From Candidatus Thalassarchaeaceae archaeon (GTDB lineage: Archaea > Thermoplasmatota > Poseidoniia > Poseidoniales > Thalassarchaeaceae): 60,925 nucleotides of DNA. This document shows positions 28,664-37,675 of the stretch, piece after piece (position 1 is the stretch's first letter; the number at the start of each line of letters is the position of its first letter). The stretch lies in the NCBI GenBank assembly GCA_943841885.1, contig CALSZZ010000004.1:197894-258818 (forward strand). Reading direction: 5' to 3'. The translations under genes were made by a program, and so were the position numbers. Below the pieces are notes generated by a model, which saw only the letters and a list, made by a program, of their open reading frames with translations, ran no database searches and was not told where the DNA came from.

Positions 28664-30814
28664 ATGGTTGAACAGGGCACATCAAAGAAGCTCTCATCGG
28701 CCCGAATTGATCAACTAGCAGAACTTATATCATACCATTCTGACCTTTATTATAATAAAGGAAATCCTGAATTATCTGACGGAGAATTTGATAAGTTATG
28801 GAATGAATTGCAAACTCTTTCTCCCGAGCATCCCCAATTACAGAGAGTAGGATCTGATCCTCCTCCTGGTTCTGTAAAAGTAAATCATTTATTTCCGATG
28901 TTAAGCCTTGACAAGGCAAATAAAGACGACCAAGTCATCCATTATATTACTCAAACTACTGCACAGGGCCGTAGATTTGTATGTCAACCCAAATTAGACG
29001 GTTCTGCCCTTTCATTAGAATATCGTAGAGGCCGACTAGTTCGTGCAGCGACACGCGGTAGTGGTACTCGTGGTGAGGATATAACTGCAAATGCACGTAG
29101 AATATCTAATGTTCCAGAATCTATTGATTGGAAAGGAGATTGCCATATACGTGGAGAGGTTGTTATGCCTTTAGCAACATTTAGAGAAAAATATTCTGAT
29201 ATAGCTCCTAACCCTAGAAATTTAGCTGCAGGTTCTTTACGTCAAAAGACATTAAAATCAGGAACTGGAAAAGCAGAGGATCTAATATTTCTAGCATATG
29301 GTGCTAAATTTCCAGAAGGTGAAGATAGACACCCTGATAGCCTAAATCACCCTAATTTTACTTATGATTCAGAAATTATTTCTTGGTTAGAAAGTGTAGG
29401 GATTGAGGTTGCAGGTAATCATATTGCATCTGGTTCTGATAATGAATCGACAATTGACGAAGTGACTTCTGCTATAGAATACTGGACACAAAAAAGAGCA
29501 GATGCAGATTGGGAAATAGATGGCATCGTAATAAAATTAGATAGATTGGATAAAAGAGAACTTTTGGGCATGACTGCGCATCATCCGAGATGGGCCTTAG
29601 CATGGAAATTTCCTCCTGAAGAAGCAACTACAGTTTTGATGGATGTTGAATGGCAAGTAGGAAGGACCGGTAACATAACTCCAGTTTCCAGAGTCGCACC
29701 AGTAGTCGTATCCGGAGTTACGGTTGAGAATACTACATTACATAATCGAGGAGAAGTAATTAGATTAGGAATAAAAATTGGAGACAAAGTTCGTATCGTC
29801 CGTAGAGGCGATGTTATTCCAAAGATCATCGAAACATTGGGTCCTGCCAAAACAACTGATTTGTTAGGTAGAAAACATGCTGATGGATCGTCATATACGG
29901 ATTCTTTGCCAAAAATAAAAAATATCAATATTCCAATTACTTGTCCTAGATGTTCTAGTGAATTAGTTGAAGATGGGGCTTTTATTCGTTGTATGAATAT
30001 GAGTTGCCCTTCCAGATTAGAGCGCTCTATACTATACTGGTGTCGCTATTTAGAGATGGATGGAATTGGAGAGAAACTGGTGGAACAATTATGCGCTTCC
30101 GGTTTAGTGGCAAATATAGCCGATTTGTATAAACTAGAACTTTTACAGGTAATGGGACTAGAACGTATGGCCACTAAATCGGCAAGTAATGTAATTAAAG
30201 AAATAAGTAATACTCGAAATTTAACTTTAACACAATTCATTTCAGCATTTGGATTGCCTCGTGTAGGGCCAGAAATAGCATCATTGATTTCTTCAGAAGT
30301 TAAAACATTTGAGATATTAATGGACTTAGTAGATAATCGCAATGCAGTCATCGAGAGCGATGAAAATGGAAATATAATGAAATTTAATCCAGCCATAAAT
30401 AGACTTGTTAGCATAGATGGAATAGGCGAAACAGTAGCAAGATTAGTATTAGATGGGTTGGCTAATAGATTATCTACAATTAATGAATTAAAGAATTATT
30501 TGGAAATATCAGAGGAAAAACAGACTTTAAATTCTGGAAAATTACTAGGAAAAACATTCTGTATAACTGGAACACTAAGCCGCCCAAGAAAAGAAATAGC
30601 ACTTTCAATAAAATCTGAAGGAGGAAAAGTACTATCTTCCATCTCTGGGAATTTAGATTATTTATTGGCAGGAGAATCTGCAGGATCAAAATTAGACAAA
30701 GCTAACCGTTTAGGTGTAAAAATAATTTCTGAAAAAGAACTATCCTCTCTCATTGGAGTTGAAATATTGAAAAATTTACCAGAAGAGCATCAAACTACTC
30801 TTGGAGATTTTTAA
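28664..30814 (+). CDS. ligA: NAD-dependent DNA ligase
   Basis: Bacterial-type LigA of 716 residues that seals nicks using NAD. Domains in order: Ia with 'YHSDLYYN' (NMN binding), adenylation domain with catalytic K110 in 'QPKLDGSALSL', OB fold with 'QVGRTGNITPVSRVAPV', four-Cys zinc finger 'CPRCSSELVEDGAFIRCMN' plus 'SCP', helix-hairpin-helix repeats around residues 460-620, and a C-terminal BRCT domain beginning 'GKTFCITGTLSRPRKEI'. All expected parts are present, so it should be functional. Archaea normally rely on an ATP-dependent ligase; the NAD enzyme indicates acquisition. Its stop abuts the stop of the convergent PAC2 gene. Confidence 0.97.
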   Translation: MVEQGTSKKLSSARIDQLAELISYHSDLYYNKGNPELSDGEFDKLWNELQTLSPEHPQLQRVGSDPPPGSVKVNHLFPMLSLDKANKDDQVIHYITQTTAQGRRFVCQPKLDGSALSLEYRRGRLVRAATRGSGTRGEDITANARRISNVPESIDWKGDCHIRGEVVMPLATFREKYSDIAPNPRNLAAGSLRQKTLKSGTGKAEDLIFLAYGAKFPEGEDRHPDSLNHPNFTYDSEIISWLESVGIEVAGNHIASGSDNESTIDEVTSAIEYWTQKRADADWEIDGIVIKLDRLDKRELLGMTAHHPRWALAWKFPPEEATTVLMDVEWQVGRTGNITPVSRVAPVVVSGVTVENTTLHNRGEVIRLGIKIGDKVRIVRRGDVIPKIIETLGPAKTTDLLGRKHADGSSYTDSLPKIKNINIPITCPRCSSELVEDGAFIRCMNMSCPSRLERSILYWCRYLEMDGIGEKLVEQLCASGLVANIADLYKLELLQVMGLERMATKSASNVIKEISNTRNLTLTQFISAFGLPRVGPEIASLISSEVKTFEILMDLVDNRNAVIESDENGNIMKFNPAINRLVSIDGIGETVARLVLDGLANRLSTINELKNYLEISEEKQTLNSGKLLGKTFCITGTLSRPRKEIALSIKSEGGKVLSSISGNLDYLLAGESAGSKLDKANRLGVKIISEKELSSLIGVEILKNLPEEHQTTLGDF

Positions 30815-31618
30815 TCAACCATACATCGATTCAGGGCCGTTATCTTCATTACTTTGATTTAGATTTACAGCCATCATATCTCTTATTTGATTTTCAATTT
30901 TTTGTGCTTCTTCAAGAAGAGGCTCAGGATCTAGATGAATAGCAGGTAATAAACCATCTAAACACTCAATTATTCTTGCAGCAGCCCTAGCATCTGGAAA
31001 CGGTTGACCTTCAATTGGACCACCACTCGATTCAGCAAGGATTGCTAAAGAATCCAAACCTCTTCTCCTACTTTCACCCATCATAACGCCCGTCATACCT
31101 CCTACTATGCCATGTTTTAACAAAGGTAAACCAATTTCTTCCAGAGTCTTTATTGCCATATCCGTGGAACCTATTCCTAGCATTGTTGTATCCTTATTAT
31201 CATCATCTAATATTGTATGGCTTTCTTTATTATTTTTTGCAAATGAATCAATCATTATTGAAATTCCAGAACCAGATTCTTTATTCCAATCCATCAGACT
31301 CCTAGCAAGCCCCATCTTAATTTGATTATCAATTTGCACTTCTGATACAATTAGGATTACTTTATCACATCTTTCCAAGTTACAAATAGGTTCTCCGGAA
31401 TAAAATCTCAAGGGAGGCAATGGCTTTCCATCTTGTACTAAGCACATTGCAGGTAATTTGGGATGACTAACTCCTCCAACTAATTTCAATTCCAACTTCT
31501 CAATCAAGTAGTGTGCTACAATACTGCTTACAAACCCGATGGAAGGAAAACAATTCACAACTAATGCTCCTGTGGGTGCAATTCCTTCATCAACTTCGAC
31601 TACCGGCCTCTCTGTCAT
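30815..31618 (-). CDS. PAC2-family protein (proteasome assembly chaperone-like)
   Basis: About 267 residues from the ATG at 31618; an upstream in-frame ATG at 31729 would run into the divergent nuclease gene and adds a non-family extension. The PAC2 pattern is visible: an early 'GALVVNCFPSIGFVSSIVAHYL' (the G-x-P-x-x-G-x-V segment), 'CLVQDGKPLPPLRFYSG', 'VILIVSEVQI', and 'GIVGGMTGVMMGESRRRGL' followed by 'PDARAAARIIECL'. Eukaryotic PAC2 aids 20S proteasome assembly; archaeal members are conserved but not functionally settled. Divergent from the Fe-S nuclease gene with about 50 bp between starts. Confidence 0.85.
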   Translation of the reverse strand: MTERPVVEVDEGIAPTGALVVNCFPSIGFVSSIVAHYLIEKLELKLVGGVSHPKLPAMCLVQDGKPLPPLRFYSGEPICNLERCDKVILIVSEVQIDNQIKMGLARSLMDWNKESGSGISIMIDSFAKNNKESHTILDDDNKDTTMLGIGSTDMAIKTLEEIGLPLLKHGIVGGMTGVMMGESRRRGLDSLAILAESSGGPIEGQPFPDARAAARIIECLDGLLPAIHLDPEPLLEEAQKIENQIRDMMAVNLNQSNEDNGPESMYG

Positions 31619-31669
31619 GAAGCCCAGTGAAACTAAATCACTGTTAACCGTTACCGCCCCCGGAGTATC

Positions 31670-32858
31670 ATGCAGGATGGAGGTGTATACTGGGGGCCAC
31701 CCGAAGGATACGATATCAAAGAATATCAACTATCTCCTTCATCATGGAATAGATATGAAGAATGTCCTCGTAAATATTGGCTATCCAGACAGGGCTTACC
31801 GAGGAAAATAAGTATGCCTATCGTAATAGGTAATGCTATTCACAATTCCGTAGAGGATATCTGCAACGTCGATGTATCGGATAGGGAAAGTACAGAAATA
31901 GGATGGCTTCCAAAATTAGCTAAGGATATATTAAGCAAACATTGGCAATTACAAAAAGATATTTTTTTTGAAACTAAACGACATTCAGGATGGAAAAAAA
32001 ATTCCTATAATAAAGCACGAGAAGGTCTAGATAAAGCCTTATTTATGCTACTTAATCAAGTAAAAATAATCGATGTGGAACTTTCCAAAGTTACAATAGA
32101 TATGTGGAAAGTAGTAAAAGATATTATTTTAGCCAATGAAGGAACTATGAATTCTGAATGTGGAAAATTAATGGGAAGATTAGATCTTTTGTTGAAGGAT
32201 CTTGATGAATCTGGAAACGAGAAAGGTTGGATAGTTGTAGATTTGAAAACTGGAAGACCTCCAAAAGGTAATTTGAGTGAAACAGTCAATCGTCAACTAT
32301 TATTTTATCGAGATTTACTAATTTTAAACAATCCTAACCATCCATCAATAAGGACTGAAGGATGGTATACATCAAATAAAAAAATGTATGAAGCCACAGG
32401 TTCGTCAGTTACTGAAGATGCCATGAACGCGTGGCAATCAATTGAATTAACTGATAATCCGTTTCAAGCAACACCTCATGAATTTATTTGTGGCTTTTGT
32501 GAATGGAAAGCATGGTGTCCAAAATGGCTTGTAGCTATCCATGATGATACATTAAAAAAGCATAAAAGATTCAACGATGAAGTTGTTACTTTGATAAATT
32601 TTGATGCAGAAGAAGGCCTAGCGTCTTTCAAAATCATGATTCCAGATGGAATCGATGGAGAGCTAATAGATTCAGAAAAAAGCTTTGGGGCCTTTTTTGG
32701 CAAATCAACCTTTAAATCAATTAAGAGAGCTACAAACTTTAGGATATGATGGTCCATTATTTCTCGGTAGTACAAGATTAGATGGAGAAATTAGACATCT
32801 TGGGGACTGGTCAGAAATATTACCATGGAAGCCATTGTTAAAATCAATTAGAGATTGA
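31670..32858 (+). CDS. PD-(D/E)XK nuclease with Fe-S cluster cysteines (RecB/Cas4-like), apparent frameshift
   Basis: Stand-alone RecB/AddB/Cas4-type nuclease. 'LSPSSWNRYEECPRKYWLSR' carries the first cluster Cys, 'GNAIHNSVE' the active-site His, 'MGRLDLLLKD' and 'VVDLKTGRPP' the Asp and Asp-x-Lys catalytic pair, 'QLLFYRDLL' motif, and 'CGFCEWKAWC' the last three cluster Cys. No CRISPR array is nearby, so a DNA-repair or end-processing role is likelier than adaptation. The frame as written stops at 32749; shifting +1 at an A6 run (32676-32681) continues for ~57 residues ('LGPFLANQPLNQLRELQTLG', 'GYDGPLFLGSTRLDGEIR', 'SEILPWKPLLKSIRD') to a stop at 32858, overlapping the convergent exonuclease by 15 bp. 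I give the restored end. Confidence 0.8.
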
Positions 32859-33416
32859 TTTGTCCAATCTATCCCACCATGTCTGAAATTTTTCAGGATA
32901 AGTTTTCATTATTCTCCACAATAGAAGCAATGTAGCACCAGCATCAGCATCAGCTGAGTGAGCCCTTTCCAACGTAATTCCAAACTTTTCGCATAAAGAA
33001 CCTAGCTTCTTGCTTCCATAATGATTAATTTTAAATTTTCTAGCAAGTACTAACGTGTCAATAATAGCATAAGGTTTTGGCATTTCAATGCCACACCTTA
33101 GATATTCCATTTCAAGAAATGGCCAATCAAAATTGATTATATTATGACCAACAATTATTGATCCTTCTACAAGATTTGTAATTTTTTCAATATGCTCAGA
33201 AAAGTATGGAATATTTTTAACATCTATATCTGAAATACCATGTATATCAGTAGTCTCTGAAGGAATTTTCATATTCGGATTGACTAACGATTCAACGTTA
33301 ATGTGATTGCCCCCCTTGTCACTTCCAACAAAGGCATATTGTACTATTTTATGCTTATTTGCGGCAAAACCTGTTGTTTCAAGATCAAACCCAAGAACTT
33401 GAAAATTACCAAGCAT
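32844..33416 (-). CDS. DnaQ-like 3'-5' exonuclease (DEDD family)
   Basis: 190 residues from the ATG at 33416 (an in-frame ATG at 33491 would add 25 non-family residues). The three exonuclease motifs are clear: ExoI 'FDLETTGF' (D11, E13), ExoII 'VGHNIINFDWPF' and ExoIII 'HSADADAGATLLLL' with the DEDDh-type His before Asp. These enzymes trim DNA or RNA 3' ends in proofreading and repair. It is convergent with the PD-(D/E)XK nuclease, so two nucleases lie tail to tail; whether they cooperate is not shown by sequence. Confidence 0.92.
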   Translation of the reverse strand: MLGNFQVLGFDLETTGFAANKHKIVQYAFVGSDKGGNHINVESLVNPNMKIPSETTDIHGISDIDVKNIPYFSEHIEKITNLVEGSIIVGHNIINFDWPFLEMEYLRCGIEMPKPYAIIDTLVLARKFKINHYGSKKLGSLCEKFGITLERAHSADADAGATLLLLWRIMKTYPEKFQTWWDRLDKSISN

Positions 33417-33526
33417 ACTATATCCAATTCTCGCGAAAACGACGTCACAAATGAAGTCTCTTAATAGGATGCAAATCAAATTTTTATCCAACAGCCATAT
33501 GAGTATAGAGTTGACCTCGAGTATTG

Positions 33527-34699
33527 ATGAAAGTCACTGCGACATCTTTAACGCTGCTAATCGCCTTAATGTTGTTAGTAACTTCATTTGCAGGATGTAG
33601 TGGATTGTCTAATGTAAATCCAAACGCTAAGTTGGTTGCAGATAGAGATGAAATAAATGCTGGAGAAACTGTAAACTTCGATGCTCGTGAATCTTCTACT
33701 CCCGATCCTACTATAATTGAAGAATATAGATGGAATTTTGATGATGGCTCAACAAAAACTTCCAAACAAGGCGTTTCCAGCCATCAATTTTCAATACCAG
33801 GTTATTATTCAGTAGAAGTTACAGTTGTTAATGATCAAGGAGGAACTGATATTGCTTATGTTTCATTATTTGTCAATTCACCTCCAATACTAACCTTTGA
33901 TGTCTCTACAGTAATTAGAACCGGAGATTCAGTGATGATGGATGCTAGTGATTCTATGGACCCAGAAGGAGGCGTTGTTAGTTTTAGATGGGATTTTGAT
34001 GTAACTGTAGATACGAATAATGATGGCGATCCTTCTAATGATGCTGACTCTATAGATAGTATGACAACTGAATTAATTTTATCTCAATCTGGTAACCGAA
34101 CAGGTAGTATTACTGTAACAGATGACAAAGGAGCTTCGAATACTTCTTCATGGTCTGTGATGGTTATTTCTCGTACTTTTAGAATCGTTTGGGAGCAGCA
34201 ACACGTAGAGCTTGAATGGTCAGGATATCTAGAACAGGGACAGTCGTATCAGATAACTGACATCCCTCACCCCTCATCTAGAATGATAAGTGTAAATTCA
34301 ACATTGGTACTTGCAAGAGATATACTTCCAATAATGTGGCCAGAAGATAATTTTACAATGGCAATTAGCGTTCCCTCATCAGGTTGGAATATCTTTTCTG
34401 CTACTGCTCAAGATAATATTACACAGAATTCATCTGCGTCAATAGTTAGAGATAATATGAATTCTTATCCAGAATCTGGATATACAATAACTGCAGATTC
34501 TGCAGACGATCTTCTATATTCCTTATTGAATGAACCAGGGCAAAGATTTGGTCAAGGTGAATGGATTTGGACAATAACAGCTGATGACTGCCATCCAGAT
34601 ATACCAATAGATGATATCGATCCAGATCAAGGTAATGATTGGCAATTAATTGTTGATTTTCTGCTATTAGTGCCTAGAATAAGTGAAATAGGAATATAA
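33527..34699 (+). CDS. Lipoprotein with two PKD-like domains
   Basis: 390 residues from ATG 33527. Signal sequence with lipobox 'VTSFAGC' (Cys about residue 23), so lipid-anchored outside the cell. PKD-type beta-sandwich domains at about 35-115 ('EEYRWNFDDGSTKTS') and 118-205 ('VSFRWDFDVTVDTNNDGDPS', carrying a DxNxDGD calcium-like loop). The C-terminal ~180 residues are beta-rich with no family recognised. PKD domains usually mediate extracellular protein or carbohydrate contact. Next gene follows after 36 bp on the same strand. Confidence 0.85.
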   Translation: MKVTATSLTLLIALMLLVTSFAGCSGLSNVNPNAKLVADRDEINAGETVNFDARESSTPDPTIIEEYRWNFDDGSTKTSKQGVSSHQFSIPGYYSVEVTVVNDQGGTDIAYVSLFVNSPPILTFDVSTVIRTGDSVMMDASDSMDPEGGVVSFRWDFDVTVDTNNDGDPSNDADSIDSMTTELILSQSGNRTGSITVTDDKGASNTSSWSVMVISRTFRIVWEQQHVELEWSGYLEQGQSYQITDIPHPSSRMISVNSTLVLARDILPIMWPEDNFTMAISVPSSGWNIFSATAQDNITQNSSASIVRDNMNSYPESGYTITADSADDLLYSLLNEPGQRFGQGEWIWTITADDCHPDIPIDDIDPDQGNDWQLIVDFLLLVPRISEIGI

Positions 34700-34735
34700 T
34701 AATACTGTATTCAGAGTGCGAAGTGCTTTGAACTG

Positions 34736-35107
34736 ATGGCTAATGCCATCTACATGGTTAAGTCCATTCAGATAACCAAGGCTTCTATCCGTGATCGCCT
34801 AATAATAGATGCAGAAGTAAAAATGAATGATCCGCATGATTATGATTTTTCTCCAAGAGCTAATATGGATGGTAACGTGTTACAAATACAAAATGAAGAT
34901 GATTCAGAATCAATTTCTACAATAGAATTAGATAATGAACAAATGAATACTGTAGAGAGAGACAGACTTGTAGAATTAAGAGTAAAATTCTCTGTCCATG
35001 GTATGCATGGTGTTTTGACTCATAAGACAAAGATCTCTAGAGATGGTCCAAATTCGAAGAAATTAGCTGAGCCAAGATGGAAAACTGTACTTCCTATAGT
35101 ATTGTAA
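34736..35107 (+). CDS. Hypothetical protein, 123 aa
   Basis: Small soluble protein with mixed alpha/beta composition and an acidic centre; no signal peptide, membrane helix or recognised motif. The ATG at 34736 starts 'MANAIYMVKSIQITKASIRD'. It follows the PKD lipoprotein by 36 bp and may be co-transcribed, and it converges on the substrate-binding protein gene 10 bp away. Function unknown. Confidence 0.6.
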   Translation: MANAIYMVKSIQITKASIRDRLIIDAEVKMNDPHDYDFSPRANMDGNVLQIQNEDDSESISTIELDNEQMNTVERDRLVELRVKFSVHGMHGVLTHKTKISRDGPNSKKLAEPRWKTVLPIVL

Positions 35108-35117
35108 TTTAGCTCAA

Positions 35118-36745
35118 CTAACGCATAGGTGGGGAATATTGTACGCCACCTTCAGATACTAATGCGTTCAGTGTTCCAGATCTTGAAATCAAACACCCGG
35201 TCATTGAATCTGAACCACTATATCCATCGTAACTTCCATCACAAAAAGCATCATCATAAGCCTCTCCATAATTTCCAACTTCTTCTAGTACTGATTGCAT
35301 CCAGGTATTTGAGAGTGGATTACTCTCAGTACCAAGTCCAAGGTTTTCGTTCAACAGCCTATCTATTGAAGGTTTACTGGTATCTGCATTCTGATAATTA
35401 TTTGAGGTAATTCCTAATTCTTCTGCAGTTATCATCCCATACCAAACCCATGCAACAATCTCATTCCATTCAGTATCATAGTCTCTAGTAACGGATGCCA
35501 AAGGTTCTTTTGATAACAATTCAGGTATTATTGTCATTTCGAAATCTGCTGCTCCATTTTGTTCAATATCCCATTTTGCTGCAACTAATGCTGACATATC
35601 TCCTGTAACAGCATCACAATTTTCATTAACAAAATCTTGAGTCTCCTGCCATGTATTGACAGCCTGATAACTCATATTATTTTCTTCAAAGTAATCTGCA
35701 ATATTTCCTGCCGAAGTACTTCCTATTGCAACACAAATACTTGCTCCATCTAAGTCTAATGCAGAAGTTGCATCAGGAAATTCATCGGTATTTACAAGAA
35801 TGCCTTGACCATCATAGAAATTAATAGCACCAAAGTCAGCATTAAGAACTGCATCTCTACTAGTTGTCCAGGTAGTAGTACGAATCAGAACATCAACACT
35901 ACCATTGGCTAATAATTCAAATCTATTCGAACCTCCAGAATTGATATATTCAATATCATTTTCAGGATTTAGTCCAATTGCTACTGCTATTGCTCTACAA
36001 TAAGAAATATCAAGCCCAGAACGTTCACCAGTATCTGGATCAATATCAGCCATCCCATATTGACCTTGTTTGACTCCACATTTCATATACCCCCGATCAA
36101 TTATTGTATCCAATGTGCTATTATCCATCATAGATATGGTATCAAGAAGTTCTGAAATTGTAGCATTCAAGATCGAAGCAAAATATTGTAATTCTGAAAT
36201 ATCTATGGTCAAATCCTGGTTCTCTGTATTCAAATCTTGGTTCTCTTCATTCAAATCCTGGTTCTCTGTATTCAAGTCCTGATTGATTAAAGAAAGTGAA
36301 GATACTTGATTCTCTAGTTCTGACTTGGCGTTTTCTAAAATTCCAATTTGAACTTCTAAAACAGTCTTAGCATCTTGAAGAGAAATTATCTGTACCCCCA
36401 ATTCAGTTATTATTAATTCTAGATTTGAGATATTTAGAGATAATTGATTAATCAAATCTACATTAGTTTCGTTCTGATTGTTTAGTGAAGTTATAGATGA
36501 TTCATATTCGGAAATTTGCAGAAGAAGAGTTATAATTTCAGTCTCAAGTCCAACTATTGTTAAATTTAATTGACCAATATTCCCTTGTAATCCTTCTACA
36601 GTTGAATTCAATTCATTCATCATAGATTGATTATTTTGAATATTTATCTCAAGCTGATCTATTTTATCCTCATCTTCTCCAGTACATCCAGTCAAAGGAA
36701 CAGAAATAAGCATATTGTTATCAAAAGTGTAAGCTTCTTGTTCAT
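35118..36745 (-). CDS. Amino-acid ABC transporter substrate-binding lipoprotein with long coiled-coil stalk, apparent frameshift in signal peptide
   Basis: C-terminal ~330 residues are an SBP family 3 (general L-amino-acid, AapJ-like) protein: 'DRGYMKCGVKQGQYGMADID', 'GLDISYCRAIAVAIG', 'GSVDVLIRTTTWTTSRD'. Before it lie ~180 residues of coiled coil after lipobox 'PLTGC', including exact heptad repeats such as 'NQDLNTENQDLNEENQDL', likely a rod lifting the binding domain from the membrane. As written, the frame opens at 36713 with only ten residues before the Cys. One base earlier in frame, 'MNKKLTLLITICLFLFL' starts at 36745, a textbook signal peptide, then hits a stop; one missing base near 36693-36702 would join them. 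No permease or ATPase gene is adjacent. Confidence 0.85.
36210..36293 (-). repeat. Tandem 21-bp units encoding coiled-coil heptads
   Basis: Three near-identical 21-bp units (36210-36230, 36231-36251, 36252-36272) and a diverged fourth encode Asn-Gln/Glu-Asp-Leu heptad-type repeats in the stalk. The in-frame 21-bp period means unit gain or loss changes rod length without breaking the frame. Confidence 0.85.
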
Positions 36746-36822
36746 AGCCTAAATTAAATTTACATCATATATGTTTCTTTTCCCTGCACTTCTATTTTTG
36801 ATTAATCAGTATTCTGTATCAA

Positions 36823-37302
36823 CTATTCATCCAAGTTTAATATTAGATAATAATAATCTGCAGATAGTTCTGTTTCGTATGAACAATTATTCAAACATGT
36901 ACCACTGAGATTTTCAATATCATTATATTCTTGTTCTGCAATATATTTTACATATTCAGATTGATTTAATGAAATGATATTGAAATTAGAATTAGTTTGA
37001 ATATCGAAATCCATCACAATTAATGCAGTTTCATTTATCTGAATTATGATTATATCAGTTTTAGAGGCATCTAATCCAACAAAAGAAGACCCATTAATAA
37101 CTTCCTCATCATTTAAGATTAATACCAGATCTATTTTTGCACATTTTTCAAAAAAAGAGTTATTTGATAACTCAGCAGTATCAACATTATTGTATTCATT
37201 AACACAATAACTAGCATCTATTTTTCCTGCTGTTGATTGAGTACAACCCCCTAATGAAACCGTTATCATCACAATGGCCAACGAGATTGCAACTACTCTC
37301 AT
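36823..37302 (-). CDS. Small lipoprotein, hypothetical
   Basis: 159 residues. Signal sequence with lipobox 'VSLGGC' (Cys about residue 20). The mature part is Asn/Asp/Ser-rich with four cysteines (near residues 33, 54, 136, 140), likely paired outside the cell. No domain recognised. It lies 77 bp upstream of the substrate-binding lipoprotein on the same strand, but the gap and a separate composition do not prove an operon. Confidence 0.7.
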   Translation of the reverse strand: MRVVAISLAIVMITVSLGGCTQSTAGKIDASYCVNEYNNVDTAELSNNSFFEKCAKIDLVLILNDEEVINGSSFVGLDASKTDIIIIQINETALIVMDFDIQTNSNFNIISLNQSEYVKYIAEQEYNDIENLSGTCLNNCSYETELSADYYYLILNLDE

Positions 37303-37347
37303 AGTTAGTCATATTAGCATTTAGAATTAAACTTATCATTAAGTTTA

Positions 37348-37418
37348 TTTCCTAAATAATAACTCTTTTTAGGAAATAGTCTTAATATAAACATTTAATT
37401 AGGAAATGTTCCTAGGAA
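37348..37418. promoter_or_regulatory. Promoter with four TTAGGAA-type half-sites
   Basis: Half-sites TTCCTAA (37349-37355) and TTAGGAA (37369-37375) form an inverted pair; then a TATA-like TTAATATAAA at 37382-37391; then AGGAAATGTTCCT (37401-37413), a perfect 5-bp-arm palindrome, followed by a fourth AGGAA. The last pair sits between the TATA box and the ATG at 37423, where a bound protein would block transcription initiation. The downstream gene encodes an HTH protein, so autoregulation is the natural reading. Confidence 0.6.
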
Positions 37419-37422
37419 TATT

Positions 37423-37671
37423 ATGGCTACCAAAGAACAAATTGCACAGATTGTTCAACTTAGAGGTACAGGCCACTCTTTGGAAGAGATTGCAAAAATT
37501 GTTGGATTATCCAAATCTTCGGTAGCTTATCAACTTAAATTACTAAAGAAAAAATCATCCAAGTCTAATTCGTCGGAAGTATTTTCCTCTGCAATTTTAG
37601 CAGGTACAATTGGTGCAGCAGGTGGTTTAGCATTAGCAATTCTTATTCAGGAATTAAAAAAAGGTAAGTGA
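37423..37671 (+). CDS. Membrane-tethered helix-turn-helix protein
   Basis: 82 residues: an HTH of the resolvase/sigma-like kind at about 5-42 ('GTGHSLEEIAKIVGLSKSSV' with recognition helix after), a Lys/Ser linker, and a single Gly/Ala/Leu-rich membrane helix at about 58-77 ('AILAGTIGAAGGLALAILI') with a basic end. It is far shorter than most regulators and has no sensor domain. Five bases separate its stop from the Regnase-like RNase ATG, so the two are co-transcribed. Repeated TTAGGAA half-sites lie in its promoter. Role inferred: autoregulator that may tether DNA or the operon to the membrane. Confidence 0.75.
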   Translation: MATKEQIAQIVQLRGTGHSLEEIAKIVGLSKSSVAYQLKLLKKKSSKSNSSEVFSSAILAGTIGAAGGLALAILIQELKKGK

Positions 37672-37675
37672 AAAT

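Noticed and set aside
31670-32858. Cas4 of a CRISPR adaptation module
   Set aside because: The Fe-S PD-(D/E)XK signature fits, but there is no cas1, cas2 or array in 61 kb, and the C-terminal extension is not Cas4-like.
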